Assembly: GCA_932294295.1 (NCBI GenBank)
Contig: OW028577.1
Coordinates: 7,591,501-7,655,500, forward strand
Origin: Alitta virens
Lineage: Eukaryota; Annelida; Polychaeta; Phyllodocida; Nereididae
Length of the DNA: 64,000 nucleotides
Reading direction: 5' to 3'
This document shows positions 55,289 to 64,000 of this stretch, piece by piece (the stretch's first letter is position 1; each line of letters begins with the position of its first letter). A program made the translations under genes and the position numbers. Under the pieces are notes generated by a model, which was given only the letters and a program-made list of their open reading frames with translations, ran no database searches and was not told the origin of the DNA.

Positions 55289-57976
55289 GCTGTGCAGTTC
55301 CCCTTCTCTACGAACCCACCCTCTTATTAATTACTCTCTCTGATTACTGAAAATTACTCTTCAATTACTTGTATATCAATCATCTACCAATTATCATAAT
55401 CAAGGGATTCTTTATCTCTATGAGATTACAATGACATTGCATATTTAGCTATTTAGGAATTTGAATTTCAAGAGTTTCCAGTTCATGACCATGTATGATA
55501 AATAATTAAGGTTTACACGTAATTATATATAATCCCACTTTCCAAAGTATTATAACTTTAAGATTAACAGATATATTTCATTCTTGCATAGACAGACCGT
55601 CAGAGACTATTTCATACTACAGAGTATAAGTGAATTACTGAAAAATGATTTAATTTTGTATATGTGGGCAAAAAAAAAATAATAATACGCCCACGCAAAG
55701 AGCTTTATGTAATTTAATTGGCCTGATTTGCCAGGGCGACATGATGTCATACTTATGATGTTGAATGTACCAGAGATGCAATTCTTTAATATCAAATATG
55801 AACAAATGTTTAATGCTTTTGAAATGTACTGTACATGAAGTACTATATTATTAACAGATTTTGTTTTAAATTTTATATTTTACCAATGATCCAATATTTT
55901 ATAGCAAATACAGAGGATAGACTTTATTTTATTGTATATTGTGAGGTTCACAAGTATTACCCGCATACCTGTGGGGGTTTAAATGTCACTCCATGTGATG
56001 AGTACTGATGACCGAAAAGATGCAGATAGTGCTTTCTCATTGAAGTAAAATGTGTTATTTATATATGATAGTAAATGAAAACGAGTAATGTTTTGCACAG
56101 TCATATATGTTAGTAATTTATATTTTAATATTATTATTTCATACAGTGTATATATTGTGTAGGACGCAGAAATATTGAATGGATCAATCATTAAACAGTG
56201 TAAAATAATTGTCAATGCAGAAAAACTATTTTTTTTAGGGCCAAGCATTAAATAGGCCGTGTGTTATCTTATATTTGCTGAAAGAGAATTCTAGGAATTG
56301 TAAGAGTTTATTTTTATGCTATTAAAAAGTTGTATGACAAAGTCTAGCTTGGGTATTGATTTCAACATATTCCAAGGGTACTTTGGGGCAAGTTGAGTGT
56401 GTTCAGGGGTGCGAGAATGTGTGGCACATCATGTTCTTGCCTTAAAATGTTTAAAACTTCAAATTTAGAGGCAGAATATTATATATAGGTTTATATAAAC
56501 AACAAACAGAGTTTATAATTGAATATATATATAATATCACTAATGATAGCACTATGCATGAATCTCATTGTAATACATATATATATATATATATAAATAT
56601 ATATTAGCCTGTGTGTGTATATATATATGCCCAGTCAGGCACCTTGCTCTAGGTGTGTCCCAGAAGGTTGCCAGGATTTAATGATGCGTTGTTAGTTGTA
56701 GATAGGTGAAGATGTTTTATTTTATTGTTATATTAATAACTTATTATTAATTTATTCGTTTGACTGCAGTCATTGCCCACACATGTCTTCCATGTTATTG
56801 TGTTGTGTTATGGCGAAGTGAATTAACAAGGGCCTACGGTCTCATATGCATTCAACATGTTCAATGATATGTACAGTACCTGGTTAAATATATTTTATCT
56901 ACCATACAGTTGTGATTTGACGGGTTTTTCCCCCCAAAGATTCAGTTGACAGGGGCTGCGTTTGTGCTCTTTAAAAAAAGCTGTGTGTTATAATTGGAAA
57001 GGTGCCTGACTGGGCTGCTAATGTGTTTTAGGGCTAGGTAGCTAGCGAAGTAAGAGAGAGGGGCTCAAAGTGTGTGTATTTGGAGCAATTTTGACATGGC
57101 ACGTGGCTGAGGGAAGGGGGGGGGGGGGTCTAGCCTACCCTTGGCATGTGTATTCCCCCTTCCCTGCTACCTGAGAGAGTTGCACACCCCCATCTGTCAG
57201 ATCACTGATCATACCTGTAGCTAGCTGCCCCCGCCTGGAGCCCCTTGTAAATAGCCTGCAAATTGCTGCTTCCACTACATATATATAATATACAGTATAT
57301 ATATATATATATAAATATATAATATATATGTATATATATATATATATTTCCATGGGGCTGCTGCATGATGACATATGAACGACCGTTGCTCAAAGACGTT
57401 GTTTTCATGGCGCGTGTGGTCAGACGTCGGGGCCTGGGGGGTCAATAGCGAGGCACGTGGGGCACCGGCTCCTACAGAGCTATGTACCTGGGGGCCCCAA
57501 ATGGGATCTTCCGCTGTCAGGTGGGGTCTCCCAAGGCTGCTGCTGTCAGCTCACTGTCTAGTCGTCTTTTGGTCGTCGTTTTGTGTGTACGTCGGTAGTC
57601 ACATTGGGATGCAAGTGCAGTACGAATCTCCCACCTTGTGCAGCGCCAGGCTCCGAGAGCTGTGCACAAGCAGCTATAGACAGCCAGCCAGCAATATAAT
57701 CAAAATATACTATACAAGTGTATATATATATAATAAAATGTACACAGCTCCACTACCTATACCTAGTCTGCATATTATAGTCACTGGGGACACAAGGTGG
57801 GACATTTTCGATAGAATTATTTTTGGCCACATATACCACATGATATATTTATTTATTCACAGTGACTGTATCGAAGCAAATGCTACTTTTTCTCCCAATT
57901 TAATCATAGACTAATTTGATCTGGTAATGTATTATCACAAACAATCATGGAACAGTCCTGTTTGCTCATAAACCAT

Positions 57977-58022
<46 letters not shown>

Positions 58023-58211
58023 TATATATATAAGAATATATATTATATATTACTTGTCCACGACAAATGACCTTTAAATATTAGACCATCAAAGCTTGTA
58101 TTTTTATGATATGTTTTTGTATGTAGACGCTTCTGAAAGCTTGGAAGTTACATTTATACTGTTTAACCTTTTTATATCATAATCAAAATATTTAAGAAAT
58201 ACAATTGAATT
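55289..58211. other. probable MEX3-like 3' UTR and AT-rich flank
   Basis: Very AT-rich, no gene. It holds TA repeats (about 56570-56595, 57280-57350, 57979-58017) and a G-tract (57117-57128). AATAAA occurs near 57733; the real poly(A) site cannot be assigned. MEX3 genes often have long regulated 3' UTRs. Confidence 0.5.
57979..58017. repeat. (TA)n microsatellite
   Basis: About 20 TA units with an interrupted extension to about 58050. Confidence 0.95.
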
Positions 58212-58433
58212 ATGTGTTTGCAATTTTATATTTATTATGATTTTGGTCATCTCCCAAAAAAGGATGACAATAAAATATGTTCCTGTAAAAATTCAAAGTG
58301 TTTTGGTATTAAAATTTCACACTCGGTAACTTTCAATACTTCTGAAGAGGAGTGCATTGCTATGTGTGTTGAATGTCAACAGCATGCCATAGATATCCTT
58401 TATGTCTCTCTAGTGGATCCGATTAAACATTGA
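58212..58433 (+). CDS. doubtful small cysteine-containing frame (73 aa)
   Basis: ATG-started frame of 73 aa with CSCKNSKC and CVECQQH, in AT-rich DNA. No family recognised and no clear splice partners. Cysteine clustering makes it a little more than background, but it may be a TE fragment or chance. Confidence 0.2.
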   Translation: MCLQFYIYYDFGHLPKKDDNKICSCKNSKCFGIKISHSVTFNTSEEECIAMCVECQQHAIDILYVSLVDPIKH

Positions 58434-61046
58434 TGAATTTAATCAAACTAAAATTAGCCGAGATGAGCTATAGTTGGAAACCGGAAGCGGATGAAGCTAC
58501 CTAGCGGATGCTAGCCCTTCCGGTTGCTACTGCTCTATTCGTTGGTCAGTCCAGTAAACAAACAGTAGGGGCGCCAAGCTAAACATTGAGTGTGCGCAAT
58601 GGGGTTGTGCAAAGAGGCCAGGCTGTAATCATCCTATGATGGGCAGAACAGCTTAAATGTTTACAGAAAAAGATGGCAATGACTAAAACATGAAGCATTA
58701 TGATGTAATTATGGCAGGATGAAGATGGTTCATCCATGCATTTAAAAGTGCTTCTTTGCCTGGCCCCCAGAAAACAGGCAGCACTGTCAAGTTATCATCT
58801 CCATAAAAATGGAAATACCGCGGTTGAGATGAGCTGGCTGGCTTCATAGATCTTGGGCGAAATAAGATCTTGCATGAAGCCTACTGAGTGGCCTCCTTGG
58901 ATATAACTGGTGCAAGTGGACAGCCCAGCAGCCACATTGATTCATGTTTGGAGCAGGCAGAATAATTCATAGATTTGAGTCAGCCTGGTGCAATGGTATG
59001 TCTAGTGAAGGCAGTGGGGTTGAGCAGGCCAGCTATGCCAACTATCCTGTCTCCTGCGAGGTTTCTGCCGGCATGATGATCATACACAACTACTGCAGGC
59101 GCTGCAGCCTCAATTGCACACTGCCTGCAAGATGATTATAATTTGCAAAATTCATTCCACGCGCACAGTTAGCATGAGTCAGGTTGGCTGGCCTGCTGCT
59201 GATGCTAGGAAGCAGCACCCTTACCCAAGGGGGTGAGCCAGGGCTGCTGTTTTTGGCCCAGCTGCCCCCAACGAGCCAGCAGTCTATATTTTGAAACTCT
59301 GCCATGTTACGTAACCCTTACCCCATAAAACAGCCCATTCCCCAATGTGCGAAAGTCCTTAACTTGGTTAGTTGGAGGCCAACCTGTTTGTGATATACCT
59401 GTCCATATCTCACAGCATCTTCATCACTTATAAATGAACGTGCCGTTTGTATGCATGCTTGATGTCTCTAGAAAATTAGATTCCCCACCTGACAACAAAC
59501 TGCTTGGGCATTTCCAGCCTTCATTCTGTGAACCAGAATAGCACCCTATAGCTATCCCTTGGCCACCCATCCCTACAGCTTTACCCTTTGGCCTTCTGCT
59601 TGTATCTGCCCTACAGACTGACCATGGACTGACCACAAACTGACCAACAGCGGGTTCTGGCCAGGTACTGGTCAACTTTGATTAAATTGGCTCTTCGGTT
59701 ACATAGCAGGGGACTGATGTGTTTTGCAGCTGCTGAATCACAGGGATGAGGCAGCGCTGCTCTTTTTGCTGATGTTGTGCTTCTGTACAGTTTATTTATA
59801 AATGTTTTGTCGAAACTATCTGAAGTGTTCTTTCTGTGTCTGTCTACTTATCTCCTTAATTTTACTCTCTGATCACATTTACAAAAGATGTATACCTTAA
59901 CCTTTCAAAATGAAACATCAAGGAGCTTCTATGTAGCCTATTCATTTTTCGCCGATGGTTCAAGTTACATAAAAAAAGTTTTAAACTTATGTGCATGGCT
60001 GTTACGTATCATCGTGATTCATGAATGAATGGTCTCAATTGAAAATTACAGGTGTAAGCATTTGTAAAAGTGTCCTGCTTATATTATAATGCTTTTATTC
60101 TTTTTGTATGGCTTATCTACACGATTATGTAGACCCGTTTAATGTAGTTAATTCAATTGTATCGTCCTTAGCTTCCAGTGGCAGATGTAACAATGAAAGG
60201 ACACTTGGCCAAGAGATTTGAGACCATAAACCCCATTCTATGTAACATATATACCCATTGGGTGGTATCTTTTCAGGGATGTATCAATTCCTAGTACCAG
60301 GACAGCATAATATATTGATGGTGGTTACTTTGCAATCACATTGGCTGCTGACAGTGCTTGCTGAGGGTTGCCACCTGCGAGGTCATATATTTCGCTGTTG
60401 ACGACACAAATGGTAGACTCGGTGGCTGTGTGTTTGTGCAGCAGGGTACAAGCAATCCTAGAAGATCTGAGAAGGGGGGGGGGGGGGGTGCATTGAGAGT
60501 TTTAAAACCATCCAGAATTTCAGGAATGGCAAGCTGAAAAGTGGAGGATATTCATGGAGATTTTATTTCTCATGCGAAGTTCTTGAAACTCTGCGGATCT
60601 GGCGGCATGTCGTCCTCATGAATATTAATGGCGTGGCGTCTTGTTTACCAACAGAATCACCACTAGGCTGCAGTGAAGAATGTGGCTCTTGCAGGGGGGA
60701 TCACTTACAGACCGGCTAAGCTAAGCTGAAAGAGGTGTCTTTGAAGCTACCCAATTAGCATCAACTCCTTGCAAAGAACTTTTAAAAGACATAAGATGGC
60801 GCGGATCAGGCACTTCAGGTCGTGAGTTCAAAGCTCTCTGCTCAATCATCAGCATTTCTTGTCTTTGAGGGCACTAGGGTTACGCAACAAAAACAATTTG
60901 CAAATGTTGCCGTATCAAAGATATCAAAAATTATGCAAGATATACTATCTAGATATTCTGGCCATATAGACATATAATTTGAGCATGGAGTGTCAATTTA
61001 CTCCATGTTCCAAGGTTCTTTTTCTTTTACTGGTTACAAGACATTG
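58434..61046. other. stretch without recognisable genes
   Basis: At 58480-58525 an inverted pair of ETS-like motifs (accggaagcgg / cccttccggtt) flanks a tandem agcggatg repeat. A G-tract lies at 60475-60489. Nothing else supported. Confidence 0.45.
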
Positions 61047-61130
61047 TCCTTCCTTCCTTCCTTCCTTCCTTCCTTCCTTCCTTCCTTCCTTCCTTCCTTC
61101 CTTCCTTCCTTCCTTCCTTCCTTCCTTCCT
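61047..61130. repeat. (TTCC)n microsatellite
   Basis: About 21 tetranucleotide units, followed by decayed ctttcttt and cattcatt runs to about 61260. Confidence 0.97.
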
Positions 61131-61261
61131 TGCCACAATGCAGCACAACTAGTGCATTCTCTTTCTTTCTAGCCACATTGTCATTCATTCATTCTTTCTT
61201 TCTTTCAGTTTCTTCCTTAATAGCCTCATTGCATTCTTTCTTTTCTTCCTTTTTAATTTCT

Positions 61262-63767
61262 TTCTCTCCCACAAGAGGCCCTTTTGGCTGCCTTTTTGCC
61301 TGCAACATCTCAACAATGAGACTCAAAGGATTAGGGGGCGATTAAACTTCAAAATAAAGCCATTCATTTTGTAATCCCTTCTTTCTGTGAGCGCCGAACT
61401 TCAAGCATCTTGAAAAGGCACTTGAGTCATCAGCCCAACTCCCAAATAGCTGCTCTCAACCAAGGTTGTGCCAGGCCAAGGTAGTTTTACTGGCCACTGC
61501 CATAATCGCAGTTTATTTTCAGAGATTGGGGACCCCCTAAGTTCATTATGTAAACTCATATATTAATATTAGATCCACTATGGTTGAAAACATTGAGATT
61601 TTGAATTTTTATATGCCAGAGAACTCACCAAGGTTGTAAGTAATCCCATATATGGACGTCAAAGGGTGGGGTTTGCTCAGTATAAGGTTAATGGCTCCAA
61701 GAGGAGAATAAATTATGGTAGGCAGTCCAAGGATTTTCGATTTTGAAATTTTATATGCAAGGCCCTGATTGTTATCATCCATTCTTAAGTTATCTCGTTA
61801 CCAAGGAGTTATTTGACTGTCCTCGCTCTGTGGTGGAAGCAATACTGCAAAAAGAGCACATTTAGTGGAGCAGTGAAGACCTCACTCAGGGCAATAGAAC
61901 TTTGTGGCTCAGCCGTTCTGTTCCATCAAGCCTAATTAATTACCCTATGCACAATGCAATTACGCCCAAGAGTAAAGTGTTAAAGCCATAAAATGGATAT
62001 ATCGCCCAAACATGTTTGTGATCCTATACAGGGCTGGGTCGCTGTGATCAGAGCTCCAGGGAGTTAACCATCCGTAGTCCACTCAGGCATCAATTGATGG
62101 CCAGTTAGGTGATGTGCATAATAACAGTCTAATTATACCAGGCTGTCTCCTCGTCTGTTCTGCCCATGTCACTGACACGCGCCATTGTTGGGCTATACTA
62201 AGTCAGCACATCATGCTATTCAACCATTATTAGCGTGTATTCCTGGCGCGCGCTGGTGGCGGATCAATTTCGCGGAATCTGGCCTGAGGGGGTCAGTATG
62301 CATGCACTGTACCCATCATGTGATTATATATATATACTGCACATACATGCATGTATAGCCTATGTCTCTAGATAATATGCAAGTGACCACCACTGGATAA
62401 TAGGGACCTTCTGTCACAGGCAGCAGCACTAGATGCTATGTGGAAAAAAAGAACCTGTATATTATACACAGATGTAAACAAACAGATCTATACGTGGTTG
62501 GTGTTTGTTTTTGGCTGCAGCAGCAACCCCCTCCCAAACCCCCCCCCCCCCTCCCCCCCGGCAGCCCCATTTTGTCTTGGCACACACACACGTGTGTTTT
62601 GGTAGCTCATTCGGCCAATTGACACCGAGCTGTCCTTAATGGAGACGTTAAATATGTAATCCCCATGCTATTGCTTATGTGACGCTATGTGGGGCTGCAT
62701 CAGTATGCATGTGGGGCTGGGCGCGCTAGATATGGGCGAGTGGCCACGTGTCTGCAGTCAATTATTGATCATTCAAATCGATAGCTTCACCCCTGCACGC
62801 TGCAGGCTAGAGCAAGACAACGCAGCCTAGAAGTCAGCTCGTCATCTAGCCAGCAGCAGCAGCAGCAGTAGCCGCAGCAGCAGCAGCATGTAGAGCATCA
62901 TGCATGACTACTCGCATCGGCTAGACTGCAGCCGTGGGACGTTGCCCCCCATTCTCAACTAACCTCACTCGTCTAAATGTTAGTCCCCTCAGCCTTACTT
63001 CAGCCCTGCTCAGCCCTTCCTGTCTGTGCCCATAAACACCCCTCCCCTCATCTTCTTTCCCGAATTAACCCTGCTCCCCTCGCTTCATGACTCTTTACCT
63101 TCAAGCATCCATTGACTGTCTCCGCAGCCTCATCTCTACGTCATATTTTAGGCAGCATTTTTAAATTGCTTCTTTAATTGCTTTGATAAGGGTTTCTAAG
63201 CACTTGGCTTGCATTAGCTATCTCTCCTAGAAGTTACTAAATAGCCAAATCAACCCAGCAGATGCCACTGCAGCCACTCACCCTGCTGCATCAGCAGTAG
63301 CATCAGTAGCAGTAGCATCAGTAGCAGCAGCAGCAGGCAGTGGTTGGTTTGGTTACCCAGTTCCTTTTATATCTGGAGGGACGGAGGAATGCAGGCTCGT
63401 GGCTACCTGAGCCTGGTGAGTGGGGGGCAGGGTAGAGCGAGCGGGGGTATTTTTGTTGAGGAATGTTGGCTCTCTGCTGCCCCCACGTTGGCTGAGCTGT
63501 GCACTGTACATAGAGCGTCCTGGAACGCAAGAACGCACGAAACTGAATGATGACGAAGGGTGATGAGCTGTCTGGCTAGCTGCTTGGCCCCATGCATGCA
63601 GCTTCTTGGGCAACCACCAGTGATCTGAAGGGATCAGTCACAGCTGCCTGCTGCATGATGCGCCCGTTGCTATGACGACATGCACGTGCCTCACCCTCTG
63701 ACGTGGCACGTGCGTTGGATCGTTGGATCGTTCTTTGTTCACTGACATTTACCCATCTACTCTAGAC
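61262..63767. other. stretch without recognisable genes, trinucleotide repeats
   Basis: Includes CAG runs at 62850-62888 and 63290-63336 and a C-tract near 62540-62560. The last 150 bp before 63768 hold several CACGTG/GCACGTGC E-box-like palindromes. No gene family recognised. Confidence 0.45.
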
Positions 63768-63938
63768 ATGCTGCAAATATGCCAGCCGTCTAGCATGGAA
63801 GAAGAGATAGAGAGAAGAGTTGCTATAGGTACCCCTCTCTCTCAAGAAGCAAACTTGAAGCTCTTCCTGGTTCAAACAGCTTTGAGACGGGCCGCGGGGG
63901 ACCAGCCCCTGCTTAACCGCATTTTAAACGCAGATTAA
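63768..63938 (+). CDS. hypothetical small protein or exon (56 aa)
   Basis: ATG-started 56-aa frame predicted helical (MEEEIERRVAIG, KLFLVQTALRRAA). Not recognised. Its composition looks protein-like and it follows E-box-rich DNA, but a frame this short can occur by chance. Could be the first exon of a gene running past the window. Confidence 0.3.
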   Translation: MLQICQPSSMEEEIERRVAIGTPLSQEANLKLFLVQTALRRAAGDQPLLNRILNAD

Positions 63939-64000
63939 TGAAGGGTTAAACTGGCGGGCAAATAACCCAACTCACTTCGCCTTTCCTCCCATCAATTCAA

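Overview
The window is eukaryotic DNA, most likely from a marine invertebrate. It contains a two-exon MEX3-type host gene with GT-AG introns, long AT-rich non-coding stretches, many microsatellites and minisatellites, and debris of hAT, PIF/Harbinger and non-LTR retrotransposons. Nothing in it fixes the species; an echinoderm, hemichordate, amphioxus or lophotrochozoan are all compatible.

Layout. 1-1511: decayed hAT transposase with an 11-copy in-frame minisatellite. 1512-2884: AT-rich repeats. 2885-4579: broken non-LTR retrotransposon. 4580-22948: complete Maverick/Polinton provirus (18,369 bp) with terminal inverted repeats and a perfect 6-bp target duplication (CTAATC). It sits at the stop codon of the retrotransposon, whose 3' tail resumes at 22949-23095. 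23543-24152: PIF/Harbinger transposase remnant. 24449-25435: second, unrelated reverse transcriptase remnant. 25436-53100: no gene recognised; it holds satellites, two palindromic MITE-like elements and simple repeats. 53115-55288: MEX3-like KH/RING gene with a CCAAT/TATA/CRE promoter. 55289-64000: probable 3' UTR, microsatellites and one doubtful small ORF at the end.

The provirus is the centre of interest. Its left half is read rightward: a 143-aa orphan, chromodomain integrase, penton-like capsid protein, basic protein, double jelly-roll-type major capsid protein, packaging ATPase, two small basic proteins, a spliced protein with two PC4-like domains, and a spliced protein with a CARD-like N-terminus. 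Its right half is read leftward: two spliced paralogous type I membrane glycoproteins and a spliced protein-primed family B DNA polymerase. All reading frames of these genes are open once short GT-AG introns (79-326 nt) are removed, so the copy looks young.

The genes make a coherent virus-like programme: replication (PolB, possibly PC4-like proteins), integration (integrase), capsid formation and packaging (MCP, penton-like, ATPase, basic proteins), plus accessory functions that could act at membranes (glycoproteins) and on host death/innate signalling (CARD-like). No adenovirus-type maturation protease was found. The CARD-like protein, the tandem PC4-like protein and the glycoprotein pair are the least expected parts. 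All family assignments were made by eye and no database search was run.
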